Positions 53,499 through 62,478 of a stretch of 64,000 bases of DNA are shown piece by piece (position 1 is the stretch's first letter; the number at the start of each line of letters is the position of its first letter). The stretch comes from Sporobacter sp963677825 (GTDB lineage Bacteria > Bacillota > Clostridia > Oscillospirales > Oscillospiraceae): contig CAXXEF010000001.1 in NCBI GenBank assembly GCA_963677825.2, positions 1,922,001 through 1,986,000 of the forward strand, in the 5' to 3' direction. Below the pieces are notes generated by a model. It was given only the letters and a program-made list of their open reading frames with translations, ran no database searches and was not told where the DNA came from. The translations under genes were made by a program, and so were the position numbers.

Positions 53499-55775
53499 TT
53501 ATTCGATTTCCTTATGATGGGCAATGGCATCTACGCGATCTCTTAAAGTCTCGGGTGTGCTGATGTACATGTCAATCCGCTCATACTTGCCGGTGTAGGC
53601 ATAATGGTCGCGTCTTGCGCGGTGCGCAACGTTGACGGCGGAGGAGGCGTAGCGTCCCGTACCGATACAGCTTTTGATAGCAAAGCCGGTATCGCAGAAA
53701 AGAACCTTCTCGCTGACCTGTTCGCCGTCGATGAGCAAGTAACCGTAGCCCACATTCGTCTCTACGAAGTCGAAGGCGAATTCAAGCTCATGTTTGCCCT
53801 CAGGCAGTGAGACATTGCTGATTACATCCATGTATTCTGTATCCACGAAATTGTAATAGAACTTCAGCTTACCATCCTCTACATAGAAGACATAGCCGCC
53901 GATGTTGAAGCCGCAGGAGAACAGGACCCCTTCATCTCCGGCTCGATAGTCCACCTTGGCGTTAATGCGGAAGGACTTATTCTTCAGCCTGGGTACGGGC
54001 GCGTTAATCTCCATGTCGGGATAATACGTGAAGTGCTGGGTAGGAGGCTGGGGCGGCAGCTTAATCTGCATACCGAACTTAAAGCCGTCGCGGCTGGTCA
54101 TGATGCCCTCCAACATGGGGAACGCACCGATTTTTTCGGCTTCCTGCCACCAGAGTGCCTTCAGCTCTTCCAGCTTTTCGGGATAGGTCTGCGACAGATC
54201 ATGGGCTTCGCAGAAGTCTTCAGATACATGGTACAGTTCCCATACATCATCATCGAAGGAGGGAGAATCCACATGGTCAGCGACAGCTTTCCATCCATCC
54301 TTCCAGATGCCGCGGTTGCCTTCCACCTCGAAGAACTGCATCTCCTTATGGGTGGGCGCATTGGCATCTTCAAAGGTATATTCCATGCTGACACCGGGCC
54401 TAGGCTCTTGCTTCAGTCCGTTTACGTACTCAGGCATCTCAATGCCGCAGGCGTCCAGAACAGTCGGAAACAGATCGGTGATATAGTGGAACTGGCGGCG
54501 GTAACCGCCTTTGTCTTTAATACGGTTGGGATAAGTAACGATGCAGGGTACCTTGACGCCACCGTTATGAATCCAGTGCTTATAGAGCTTGAGAGGCGTA
54601 TTGCCTGCCCACGCCCATCCGGGAGGATAGAGATTGTAGCTCTCGGGCGTGCCGATACGATTATACTCCTCTTCATTGACGAGCGGTGCATCCTTATCTA
54701 GGTTAATGCTGTAATGCTCAGAAAGGCTGCCATATTCGCCGCCGCAGGGGGCAGCGCCGTTGTCGCTCAGAAGAACGATCATGGTGTTGTCATACTCACC
54801 GATCTGCTTTAAGAAGTCGACAAGACGGCCAAGCTGCTCGTCGGTGTAGTTGAGGAAGCCTGCAAATGCCTCCATATAGCGGGCAAATACTTTCTTTTCC
54901 CAATCGCTCAGAGTATCCCAGGGCCTTGCCCACTTATTGGTACCGGTAAGCTCAGCATTGTCGGGTAGAAGTCCCATTTCCTTTTGACGGGCAAATACTC
55001 TCTCGCGGTAAACCTCATAGCCCTCATCAAACTGCCCCTTGAACTTTTCCATATACTCCGCCGGAGCATGGTGCGGGGCGTGCATTGCGCCTAAAGCCAG
55101 GTAGCAGAAGAACGGCTTGTCGGGATAGACCGACTTTTCAGTTCCGACATACTTAATGGCTTGGTCAATGAGGTCAGCGCTGAGATGATAGCCCTCGTCA
55201 GGATGTGCCGGAGGGTCAATCATGGTATTGTCCTGTACAAGCTCGGGATAGAACTGATTGGTAGCGCCATTCATAAAGCCGTAATACCGGTCAAAGCCAC
55301 GTCCCAGCGGCCAGTTGTTATAGGGACCGGCACTGGTCATTTCGCTCTCTTTGCACAGATGCCATTTGCCGACACAGTAGGTGGCATAGCCGTTTTCACG
55401 CAGCACCTCTGGCAGAAAGCCATACTTTTTATCAATAGTGCCAGACAGATTGGGATAGCCCATGTCTACTGAAGAAATGAAGGAATAGCCGGTGGTGTGG
55501 TTGTCATAGCCGGTCATTAGGCACGAGCGGGTGGGGGAGCAAAGAGCGCAGGTGTTAAAATCAGTATAACGAAGGCCGTCCTGTGCAAGTGCATCCATGT
55601 TGGGTGTGGGGATCGGCGAACCATAGCAGCTAAGCTGGGAATAGCCGGTATCATCCAGAAGGACATACAGTATATTAGGTGCACCTTCAGGAGCGTGCTG
55701 CTTCTCAGGCCACCACGGAGTGGAGTCAAGAATACTGGTCTTAATAACTCCTTTGAATTCCTCTCTTTCAGCCAA
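53499..55775 (-). CDS. Sulfatase (formylglycine, Cys type), first gene of the cluster
   Basis: 758 residues, closely related to the sulfatase at 47993 along its whole length. N-terminal L-Y-V-L-L-D-D-T-G-Y-S, active site C-S-P-T-R near residue 82, C-V-G-K-W-H-L and L-S-D-N-G-A. A C-terminal beta domain starts near 570 and contains G-Y-V-F-Y-V-E-D-G-K-L. There is no signal peptide. It needs the anSME encoded at 45259 to make its formylglycine. It is the first gene downstream of the LysR boundary and probably sets expression of the TRAP genes behind it. The paralogs may differ in substrate detail. Confidence 0.95.
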   Translation of the reverse strand: MAEREEFKGVIKTSILDSTPWWPEKQHAPEGAPNILYVLLDDTGYSQLSCYGSPIPTPNMDALAQDGLRYTDFNTCALCSPTRSCLMTGYDNHTTGYSFISSVDMGYPNLSGTIDKKYGFLPEVLRENGYATYCVGKWHLCKESEMTSAGPYNNWPLGRGFDRYYGFMNGATNQFYPELVQDNTMIDPPAHPDEGYHLSADLIDQAIKYVGTEKSVYPDKPFFCYLALGAMHAPHHAPAEYMEKFKGQFDEGYEVYRERVFARQKEMGLLPDNAELTGTNKWARPWDTLSDWEKKVFARYMEAFAGFLNYTDEQLGRLVDFLKQIGEYDNTMIVLLSDNGAAPCGGEYGSLSEHYSINLDKDAPLVNEEEYNRIGTPESYNLYPPGWAWAGNTPLKLYKHWIHNGGVKVPCIVTYPNRIKDKGGYRRQFHYITDLFPTVLDACGIEMPEYVNGLKQEPRPGVSMEYTFEDANAPTHKEMQFFEVEGNRGIWKDGWKAVADHVDSPSFDDDVWELYHVSEDFCEAHDLSQTYPEKLEELKALWWQEAEKIGAFPMLEGIMTSRDGFKFGMQIKLPPQPPTQHFTYYPDMEINAPVPRLKNKSFRINAKVDYRAGDEGVLFSCGFNIGGYVFYVEDGKLKFYYNFVDTEYMDVISNVSLPEGKHELEFAFDFVETNVGYGYLLIDGEQVSEKVLFCDTGFAIKSCIGTGRYASSAVNVAHRARRDHYAYTGKYERIDMYISTPETLRDRVDAIAHHKEIE

Positions 55776-55873
55776 TTAAATCTTTCCTTTCTAGAATGTT
55801 GCAATTTCTTGTGTATTATCTCTAAGTTTTATGCTTCTAAGGATATAGAAACCGATGAAAAAGTCAACGCGAT

Positions 55874-55888
55874 ATGCTATAATAGCAT
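55874..55888. promoter_or_regulatory. Palindrome ATGCTA-TAA-TAGCAT in the LysR/sulfatase gap
   Basis: Perfect 6-base arms around TAA. A half copy (CAATGCTATAATGG) recurs near 55957-55970, beside the LysR start. It is a plausible regulator half-site pair. Confidence 0.45.
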
Positions 55889-55898
55889 TGCAAAATGT

Positions 55899-55912
55899 AT
55901 TGGTATTCCAAT
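55899..55912. promoter_or_regulatory. LysR-type box ATTGG-N4-CCAAT
   Basis: A 14-base inverted repeat with the T-N11-A spacing typical of LysR operators. It lies midway between the divergent sulfatase and LysR genes, upstream of a TATAAT at 55930. Confidence 0.5.
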
Positions 55913-56003
55913 AGCAATTGGTGAATTGGTATAATATTTTTGATATACTTTGTACGCAATGCTATAATGGTTAAAAAATTAGAACAACTGGGAGCACGAT
56001 CAC

Positions 56004-56936
56004 ATGAACAATTTCGGAGATATATCCATGCTGCAAATCGAGGTTTTCCTTACCGTAGCAAACTGCAAAAGTATCACCGGTGCGGCTCGAAAACTTTTTA
56101 TATGCCAGAGTGCGGCAACACGCCTCATGCAGAAACTCGAATCCTATATGAATACCACACTCCTGGAGCGTACAAACCGTGGTGTAGAGCTTACAGAAAA
56201 CGGCGCAAAGCTTTACCGGATGATAAGGCAGTTATACAGCCGGATGAATGCAGCCTTCCACGATGCAAGATTTGCCGGAGAAGACGGGCAGAAGGTCGTC
56301 CATATCGCATGCGCGGAAAATAATGAGATATTTGACGAGGTCGCCTCTCTCATTAAGCAGTTTGAAAACAAGTACTCCGATCTGACTGTAGACCTGAAGC
56401 TCTGCTCGTTTCATAACATGCGCGAGGGCATTCTATCCGGTATCTTTGACTGCGTTTTTACCTATTCAGTCTCTGCCAAAGGCCTTGCGGACATCGAAAC
56501 CCGGTATTACAAGAAATACGACACTTATTTTGCGGTTTCTGCCAACTCCAAGGCGATTGAAGGCGACCGGCTCAATCATGCAAAGCTGGCCGATTACGAT
56601 ATTTTCATGAACCCATTTTCCCGTTTTGATCTGATGGCCACAAGAGAACTGGGCATCTGCAAGCTTCACGGCTTTGAGCCGAAGGAGATAAGCTATATCT
56701 GCGATGAGTCACTTGTTACAAATATGGTCATGGATGATATGGGGTTTTGTATCTGTGGCCCGGGTTTCGGCATACAGCAGCGAGATAAAACCAGGCTTTT
56801 TAAGGTAGAAAAACCACTGAAAGAAGAGCAGTATATGGTTCTTCAGTGGAACCCGGCAACACGCTCTGATAGCGGAAGAAAATTTGTAGAATCAATCCCA
56901 TATATCTGTTTGGAACGCAGTGGGGAAGCGAAATAA
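56004..56936 (+). CDS. LysR-family transcription regulator
   Basis: 310 residues. The N-terminal winged helix (M-L-Q-I-E-V-F-L-T-V-A-N-C-K-S-I-T-G-A-A-R-K-L-F with S-A-A-T-R-L-M-Q-K-L-E) is followed by a substrate-sensing periplasmic-binding-like domain, with L-K-L-C-S-F-H-N-M-R-E-G-I-L-S-G. It is divergent from the sulfatase-TRAP cluster, with inverted repeats in the gap. It is therefore the likely activator of that cluster, responding to its substrate or a product. Confidence 0.92.
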   Translation: MNNFGDISMLQIEVFLTVANCKSITGAARKLFICQSAATRLMQKLESYMNTTLLERTNRGVELTENGAKLYRMIRQLYSRMNAAFHDARFAGEDGQKVVHIACAENNEIFDEVASLIKQFENKYSDLTVDLKLCSFHNMREGILSGIFDCVFTYSVSAKGLADIETRYYKKYDTYFAVSANSKAIEGDRLNHAKLADYDIFMNPFSRFDLMATRELGICKLHGFEPKEISYICDESLVTNMVMDDMGFCICGPGFGIQQRDKTRLFKVEKPLKEEQYMVLQWNPATRSDSGRKFVESIPYICLERSGEAK

Positions 56937-56962
56937 TAATAGTATACGACTAGAACAGCATA

Positions 56963-57000
56963 AAAAAGGAAGTCTCACCTTTGGGTGAGACTTCCTTTTT
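56963..57000. terminator. Bidirectional terminator
   Basis: AAAAAGGAAGTCTCACC pairs with GGGTGAGACTTCCTTTTT. It is flanked by A and T runs on both sides and serves the converging LysR and binding-protein genes. Confidence 0.92.
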
Positions 57001-57053
57001 AACCTATTGCTTGACAGCGGCGGTTCAGAATTATAAACGACGCACGCAGCCAC

Positions 57054-58649
57054 TTACCAGAAGGACTCGAGGGCGAGCCTGGAGACCTGAAGGAAGTTAC
57101 CGGAAATTGCAATTGCATCGACTTGCTCTTTGGTAAGTGTTTCCGTACGCCAGCCAAAGGCAATCGTTTCCTCGGAAACCGGAATACGCCAGAAGCCATC
57201 GTACGCGTACTGCTGCAGCTCTCTGGTAGCCTCCGAGCGGACACTGGCGTCGGTTGCAGTTTTAATCTGCTCGTACAGCCTCAGGAATTCTGGATCTGTC
57301 ATGAGGAGGAAGAAAACGCCGTTTTCGTCGTCTATCCAGCCGAGGCTGTAGGTCAGGATACCGCCCGGCGCGCCAAAGACACTCGACCAGAAGTTGAACT
57401 CACAGCCGCCATCGGGGGAGATCCATGCGCCGATTGCGGTGCTGACATCGACGAACTCACAGGTTGCGACAATCCCGATTTGAGACGCGTAGAACTCAAA
57501 GACCTGGAATGAATCTTCATAGAAGGGGCCCTGCATTGACGTTGTTGAAATAGTCAGCGGATTGTCCGGACCATAGCCGGCTTCCGCCAGCAGTTCTTTT
57601 GCCCGCTCGGGATTATATTCGTATGTACCGACTTCAATATAGTCGGGATTGATGACAGACGCTACTGATTTTGCCTCGCTGTAGAACGGACCGTAAGCGG
57701 CAACGCCGACTTCGTCCCATTTTACGCCGAGCGCAATCGCTTCACGGACGCGGACGTCTTCAAACTTGTCGGTCGTCCTGAAGCCGAAGCAGAAATAATC
57801 AATACCGCCGGTCTTTGTCGTTGTGACGTCAAAGCCGTCGCCGCCATTATCCATGAAATTTGCATAGTTGATTGCACCTACTGAACCGGCAACATCGACC
57901 TCTCCGGTTTCGAGCGCCATATAAAGCGTTGACTGATCCGGATAGCTTTTGATAGTCATTTCGTCGATAACAATCGGGCCGTCATCTTTATACCAATAAT
58001 CGTCGCCTCTTGATTTGAGCACCATGTGGGAGTCGTTAACCCACTCTTCGACGCTGTAGGGTCCGCTGCCGACAGGCCTGTACCATTCCTCGGAGTCCCA
58101 TCCGTCGGCCAGCCCTTGCGACCAGGATTTGTCGATAAGATATACGCGAAGATAGGGGAAAGCCGAGTACGGGGCCTCTAGCTTGAACTGCGCGGTTAAG
58201 GTGTCGCGCACGATACATTCATCAACAACAAGGTTGGCGTTATTGACGTAGTTTGAGCCGCGCTCAATATGTGAAAGATAGCTGAATACGAGATCTTCCG
58301 CTGTGGCGTTGTCGCCGTTGCTGAAGTAGACGTCATCTCTCATATGCATGATAAAGGTGTTGTCGTCTTCCCATTCCCAGCTGGACAGGATGTTCGAGAT
58401 TACTTCCTTATTAACCGGATCCCATCTGAAAACCGTGTCAAATACAGCATCACAGCCTGTGAGACTCTCCGTCGGAGAAAGACCCGCGAGGAATCTGCCG
58501 AGGCCGCCGCTGACGCCGACGGTCAGCGATTCGGGTGCGGTCATGGTTCCTCCGTCGCTGGGCGAAGTATCCGTGGTGGTAGGGGTAGCGCACGCAAACA
58601 GCGTAAACAACATTGCCATCGCTAGGAGTACACACAGTGTTTTTTTCAA
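57054..58649 (-). CDS. ABC transporter family-5 solute-binding lipoprotein (peptide type)
   Basis: 531 residues. Lipobox M-L-F-T-L-F-A-C. The mature domain has D-A-V-F-D-T-V-F-R-W, a long N-lobe with N-G-D-N-A-T-A-E-D-L-V-F-S-Y, V-G-S-G-P-Y-S-V-E-E-W and V-R-E-A-I-A-L-G-V. This is the order of family-5 (Opp/Dpp/nickel) binding proteins, anchored outside the membrane. No permease or ATPase genes lie next to it, so it is an orphan that may use a distant Opp system. A promoter with TTGACT and TATTGT (minus strand, 58724-58753) reads toward it. Confidence 0.92.
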   Translation of the reverse strand: MKKTLCVLLAMAMLFTLFACATPTTTDTSPSDGGTMTAPESLTVGVSGGLGRFLAGLSPTESLTGCDAVFDTVFRWDPVNKEVISNILSSWEWEDDNTFIMHMRDDVYFSNGDNATAEDLVFSYLSHIERGSNYVNNANLVVDECIVRDTLTAQFKLEAPYSAFPYLRVYLIDKSWSQGLADGWDSEEWYRPVGSGPYSVEEWVNDSHMVLKSRGDDYWYKDDGPIVIDEMTIKSYPDQSTLYMALETGEVDVAGSVGAINYANFMDNGGDGFDVTTTKTGGIDYFCFGFRTTDKFEDVRVREAIALGVKWDEVGVAAYGPFYSEAKSVASVINPDYIEVGTYEYNPERAKELLAEAGYGPDNPLTISTTSMQGPFYEDSFQVFEFYASQIGIVATCEFVDVSTAIGAWISPDGGCEFNFWSSVFGAPGGILTYSLGWIDDENGVFFLLMTDPEFLRLYEQIKTATDASVRSEATRELQQYAYDGFWRIPVSEETIAFGWRTETLTKEQVDAIAISGNFLQVSRLALESFW

Positions 58650-58723
58650 CTTTTTTCATCCTTTCCTCTTAAAATAAGTGTGTTTCGGCAGAAAACATCA
58701 CCCGAAACACTAATCACAAAATT

Positions 58724-58753
58724 ACAATAACACACCGAAAAGAGAAAAGTCAA
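58724..58753 (-). promoter_or_regulatory. Promoter of the family-5 binding protein
   Basis: On the minus strand TTGACT and TATTGT are separated by 18 bases, about 75 bases before the ATG. Confidence 0.5.
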
Positions 58754-58777
58754 TGCGCAAATATCGCCGTAATGTCG

Positions 58778-58806
58778 TTGACGGTTTCGGATGTGACTGC
58801 TATAGT
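58778..58806 (+). promoter_or_regulatory. Promoter of the SnoaL-like gene
   Basis: TTGACG and TATAGT are 17 bases apart on the plus strand, about 90 bases before the ATG at 58899. Confidence 0.55.
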
Positions 58807-58898
58807 GAAATTATAATGAAAACGCTGACATTCGGCACTTATTTACGCCAGTGGACTTTGGTAGCGGCGAGTCCCAGGACAAAAAAGGAGGCTTATTT

Positions 58899-59342
58899 AT
58901 GGCGTTAGCCTATGATGACATTGCTCGTTTTATGAAAGCGTATTTCACGGCCTATAGCGAGAAAGGGCAGACGGCGGAAACGCAGCACGTGATGGACAGC
59001 TTTTATGCGCCGGATATTTACTTTGACGACGGCGCTGCGACTAGGCGTGAGGACTGGTATAAAGCCTGCTTGCGCCATCCGGCGGTTCAAGACAAGCTCA
59101 CGCTCGAGCATCTTGTTGTCGATGAAAAACAGCAGGAGGCCGTTGCCCTCGCTAAGACGCAGGCGATTGAAAGAGCCACGGGCAAAGTGCTGGTTGAAAT
59201 GAAGCTGAGTGTTTTATACGCGTTCAAAGCAGATGACGGTAAAAATATCAGGATTACCCATGTGAAGATATTTCTAGAGCCCGATCCCCAAAAGACGGCC
59301 AGATTGGCGCAGGCTTACAACATTGGCGGCGGCAACCCATAA
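58899..59342 (+). CDS. SnoaL/NTF2-like protein
   Basis: 147 residues with the pattern of the NTF2-like/SnoaL fold: an N-terminal helical hairpin, F-Y-A-P-D-I-Y-F-D-D-G, then W-Y-K-A-C-L and a beta-sheet ending R-I-T-H-V-K-I-F-L-E. Members are small cytosolic enzymes or ligand-binding proteins, including isomerases and cyclases; the ligand is unknown here. AAAGGAGG precedes the ATG at 58899; a frame open from 58851 is not needed. Confidence 0.75.
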   Translation: MALAYDDIARFMKAYFTAYSEKGQTAETQHVMDSFYAPDIYFDDGAATRREDWYKACLRHPAVQDKLTLEHLVVDEKQQEAVALAKTQAIERATGKVLVEMKLSVLYAFKADDGKNIRITHVKIFLEPDPQKTARLAQAYNIGGGNP

Positions 59343-59441
59343 TATAACGTTTCTTACGTTCCAATCGCCGAGATCCGGATGTCAAAACAGTGCGCTCCGG
59401 GCTGCTGTATCAGCGGCGGCAACAGCGATACATATAAATAG

Positions 59442-59484
59442 AAAGCAATCTTACCCTTTTTAAAATTGGGTGAGATTGCTTTTT
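59442..59484 (+). terminator. Terminator of the SnoaL-like gene
   Basis: AAAGCAATCTTACCC pairs with GGGTGAGATTGCTTT, followed by T residues. Confidence 0.88.
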
Positions 59485-59754
59485 CGTCACGTGTATTCAA
59501 TTCATCAGCCGTATATTCAAGTATATCATTAGTCTATGATCGACCTAGCTTGACAATAGGCTACGCAAGTGATAAGGCCATTGGCGTTAGCCAATGGCCT
59601 TTCCACAAAGAAAAAATGAGAAAACAGAAAGCAGTTACATCGTAGTAGTCGACGAAGCTTTCAAATAGTATATGTATTCAGGTCGACAAAAAGTGACATA
59701 AAATTTAAAAAGCCGTGAATTAAGATTCACGGCTTTGCTTTTATTGTTACCTTA
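59485..59754. other. Intergenic stretch with two hairpins
   Basis: There is no gene here. A perfect hairpin AAGGCCATTGGC / GCCAATGGCCTT lies at 59574-59601. A terminator for the anti-sigma gene (AAAGCCGTGAAT / ATTCACGGCTTT, T-rich on the minus strand) lies at 59706-59736. Confidence 0.7.
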
Positions 59755-60693
59755 CTATTCATAAATTGAATCTATCATATGTATAAGTTCTTCTTTTGAC
59801 AGATCGCCGGAAATGGAGCAGTTAAAATAACCGGAATTCCATACGGCTACTGTTCTAGAGAGGTTGAACATAATATAGTGCTGGATTTCGTTTTTTTCGT
59901 AGATTGTAACTTCTCTGTCATCTTTCTCGTATATTTTGTCTGACATGTATTGGGGATCCTTAAAGTGATCAACATTGATCGTAATCCATCGATCTTCGTC
60001 TTCGTATTGATAGATCGCTCTATAATAATCGTAAGAAGATGTTCTGCCTGTCTTCATATCTAATAAAGAAAAACCGGATGGAAACCACGTTGGTACGAGT
60101 TTTTCAACAACGCCGTGATCGGTCAGAGCTCCTGCAATACCGTCGGGCGTTCTTTCAGGGGGCGCGGGGTAATCGCTCTGACTAGACGGTGCTTTGGACT
60201 GCGTGTCAAAGCTAAAAGTTTCGCTTGTCCAAGTTGCAACTAGGCCAAATAAATCGTAACCGAAAGCATTTGCAACGAAAGAGCTTGACAGAAATAAAAC
60301 GCCAAAAACAATTATTATACTTGCCGCGCGGAGCAGTGCTTTATTGCGGACGCGACGTACGCGGGCTGGCTTAGTATCAAATTTGTCAATAGTGATCGGA
60401 TGGGCGGTTTCGTCTTCGGGATCTTCACCGAAGTCATAAAGGGCGCACGCTTCATCACCGGCGTCTAAATAGTTTTCTTGAAAAGATGCCCATGCGGCAT
60501 CAACATCCGTGTAATCACCGGATGGGTTGCGCTGCTCCCTGTTTGCAAGTTCGTTCAGAACTGAAATACAATAGTTTTCATCGGCACAGGAAGTATTATC
60601 TATATAAATCTGAAGCAGTTGCTCCAGATCTTTTGTGCTCAGCTTATTTAGCTGGGCAGGTGTGATATTTTTAGCGTTTTCAATGTCAGACAT
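59755..60693 (-). CDS. Anti-sigma-factor-like membrane protein (DUF4367 end)
   Basis: 312 residues. A cytosolic N-terminal part of about 120 residues is followed by one transmembrane helix (A-A-S-I-I-I-V-F-G-V-L-F-L-S-S-S). An extracytoplasmic part ends in a DUF4367-like domain (P-T-W-F-P-S-G-F-S-L-L-D, Y-R-A-I-Y-Q-Y-E-D-E-D-R-W-I-T-I-N-V). It starts 58 bases after the sigma gene, the usual anti-sigma arrangement, and probably holds that sigma at the membrane until a signal arrives. I chose the ATG at 60693. Confidence 0.82.
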   Translation of the reverse strand: MSDIENAKNITPAQLNKLSTKDLEQLLQIYIDNTSCADENYCISVLNELANREQRNPSGDYTDVDAAWASFQENYLDAGDEACALYDFGEDPEDETAHPITIDKFDTKPARVRRVRNKALLRAASIIIVFGVLFLSSSFVANAFGYDLFGLVATWTSETFSFDTQSKAPSSQSDYPAPPERTPDGIAGALTDHGVVEKLVPTWFPSGFSLLDMKTGRTSSYDYYRAIYQYEDEDRWITINVDHFKDPQYMSDKIYEKDDREVTIYEKNEIQHYIMFNLSRTVAVWNSGYFNCSISGDLSKEELIHMIDSIYE

Positions 60694-60751
60694 CAGAGCA
60701 GCCTCCTTAAAAAGATTATGTACGCATCTAGGCAAAAGGTGACAAAATGCA

Positions 60752-61246
60752 TTAATTTTCCAATCTTTCTCGGAATTTCTCTCTGATACGCTGCAAACGC
60801 TTCTTACAGGCGCTGACTGAAATGCCTAATTCTTGGGCGGCTTCAAGTATGGAATGCCTTTCAATTGCAATCGTTTTAAGTAAAGTGAATTCCTCCGTGC
60901 TTACAATGCCGCCATATGTTATTTCAGGGTTTATCTCATCCTTTGTGCAAGCGCGTGAAAGCTCGTTTATTTCCGCTGTATAAAAAAGCGTCTTTAATAG
61001 GATGGCTCTGCTTTTTTTAGTATTGCTGATAACATACTGCAACGTTTTCATTATCCAGCCCTGCGGATTCGGGGAGGCCATTAACTCTTCAATTTTATTA
61101 CAAGCGATTCTAAACGTATCCTGAACAGCTTCTTCGCCAAGCGCGGCGTCGTTTAAAGCGCGCTTAGCATAGATGTTAAGCTGTAAAAACATTTCTCGAT
61201 ATAGTTCTTCAATGAAAACATGCTGATTATCTTTGCTGAGCGCCAT
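60752..61246 (-). CDS. ECF-type RNA polymerase sigma factor
   Basis: 164 residues. A region-2-like helix with L-G-E-E-A-V-Q-D-T-F-R-I-A and P-Q-G-W-I-M-K-T-L is followed by region 4 (A-A-Q-E-L-G-I-S-V-S-A-C-K-K-R-L-Q-R-I-R-E-K-F). It lacks regions 1 and 3. It is paired with the anti-sigma-like gene downstream. Its targets are unknown; it probably controls its own operon. Confidence 0.87.
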   Translation of the reverse strand: MALSKDNQHVFIEELYREMFLQLNIYAKRALNDAALGEEAVQDTFRIACNKIEELMASPNPQGWIMKTLQYVISNTKKSRAILLKTLFYTAEINELSRACTKDEINPEITYGGIVSTEEFTLLKTIAIERHSILEAAQELGISVSACKKRLQRIREKFRERLEN

Positions 61247-61283
61247 GGTATCACCTCTTGATACTACTTATTATACATAGAAA

Positions 61284-61317
61284 TATAAAAGTGTCGACAT
61301 TTGTCGACACTTTTATA
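61284..61317 (-). terminator. Terminator between the MerR and sigma genes
   Basis: AAAAGTGTCGACA pairs with TGTCGACACTTTT around a short loop and is flanked by A/T runs on both sides. Confidence 0.85.
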
Positions 61318-61395
61318 TGAATTAAGTATTATATTTTGTTTCATGCGTAAAAGGCCAAGTGACCTTACGGCTAACGGATTTTCACGTATAGAGGA

Positions 61396-62193
61396 CTACT
61401 TTTTGATCGGAATATAGATTTCCGTTACGAATTCACTGGGTTGAACATGGTCTTCAAAGCCCTTGACATATATTTCAATAGCAGGGCCCGAAATACTGTA
61501 GCCCTCACGCTCGATCCACTCCATCAGCGCCGTATAACACGGCGTGAAATCGTCATAGGGGCCGATGTGGGTGGCAAAGCAGCAAAAGCCGGGGGCGAGC
61601 GTTCGGATGTTTTCGCCGCTGCTTTCCGATACAACGACACCAACCTCGATATCCGTATCCTCGGGATTGTAGTCATCATCGTGATAGACGGATAAGCACG
61701 GACCAGCCGGTCTGAGCCTGGCTTTGCCCAAGTTGGAAAACAGCCGTCCGAAAACGTCGCTAAAATCACTCAGGCTCATTCGCTGCCGGAGCGTATAGAT
61801 GGTTTTAGGTTCAAAATCCATTGTTTTTACTAAATAGTTCGATTGCATGATGTTCTCACACCTTTCAATTTTTTCAATGTCGCGCGCCATCTGAAGCACA
61901 ATGCGCTGCTCAGCGGATATCTGCGACAGCAGTTCCGCTTTCTTAGCCTGTATCAGCTCTTTCAAATAATCATCATCCTGCTTAGCCAGGACGACAGCAA
62001 TTTCCGGCAGCGAAAACTGATACTGCTTGAGGCGGGTTATCAGCAGCATGTCGTGGAGCTGGGAAACCGCATAATATCGATAGCCGGACTCGGGGCTGAC
62101 ATACCCCGGCCTCAAAAGCCCAATCTGGTCGTAATAACGCAGCGTCTTTGCGGACACTCTGCTGATGCGGGAGAATTCTCCGATTGTTAGCAT
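61396..62193 (-). CDS. MerR-family regulator with GyrI-like effector domain
   Basis: 265 residues. A MerR winged helix (L-T-I-G-E-F-S-R-I-S-R-V-S-A-K-T-L-R-Y-Y-D-Q-I-G-L-L, split here as family signature) is followed by a coiled-coil dimer helix from about 75 to 115. A GyrI-like/AraC-E effector-binding domain to the end has C-L-S-V-Y-H, G-F-C-C-F-A-T-H-I-G-P-Y and F-V-T-E-I-Y-I-P-I. This is the BmrR plan: small hydrophobic ligands bind the C-terminal domain and twist the promoter. Its target is not adjacent. I chose the ATG at 62193. Confidence 0.92.
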   Translation of the reverse strand: MLTIGEFSRISRVSAKTLRYYDQIGLLRPGYVSPESGYRYYAVSQLHDMLLITRLKQYQFSLPEIAVVLAKQDDDYLKELIQAKKAELLSQISAEQRIVLQMARDIEKIERCENIMQSNYLVKTMDFEPKTIYTLRQRMSLSDFSDVFGRLFSNLGKARLRPAGPCLSVYHDDDYNPEDTDIEVGVVVSESSGENIRTLAPGFCCFATHIGPYDDFTPCYTALMEWIEREGYSISGPAIEIYVKGFEDHVQPSEFVTEIYIPIKK

Positions 62194-62349
62194 AAAATCA
62201 CCGCCCAATTGGTTTCAGAACATGCTCTGATATCAGTATAAGCGTTCCAGTAAGGGCAGAGTCAAGTGCTTTTTTATGTTTATTTTTCGCGTTTAGCGCG
62301 TATTGAATGGAGTTTTAGATCGCTGCGATACTACTAAATGCTCTACCCC

Positions 62350-62389
62350 AGTAAAAAACCGCGTAACCATACAGTTACGCGGTTTTTAA
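62350..62389 (-). terminator. Terminator of the second URO-D gene
   Basis: AAAAACCGCGTAAC pairs with GTTACGCGGTTTTT, with T residues on both strands, about 90 bases after the stop. Confidence 0.88.
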
Positions 62390-62478
62390 TATTCAACTGG
62401 TGTGGAGTTATGCTAAATCTGTTTTGGCGCACGTACCGGACTTTTTATATAAGCCGGAAGGCGGCAGACAGGGACGTC

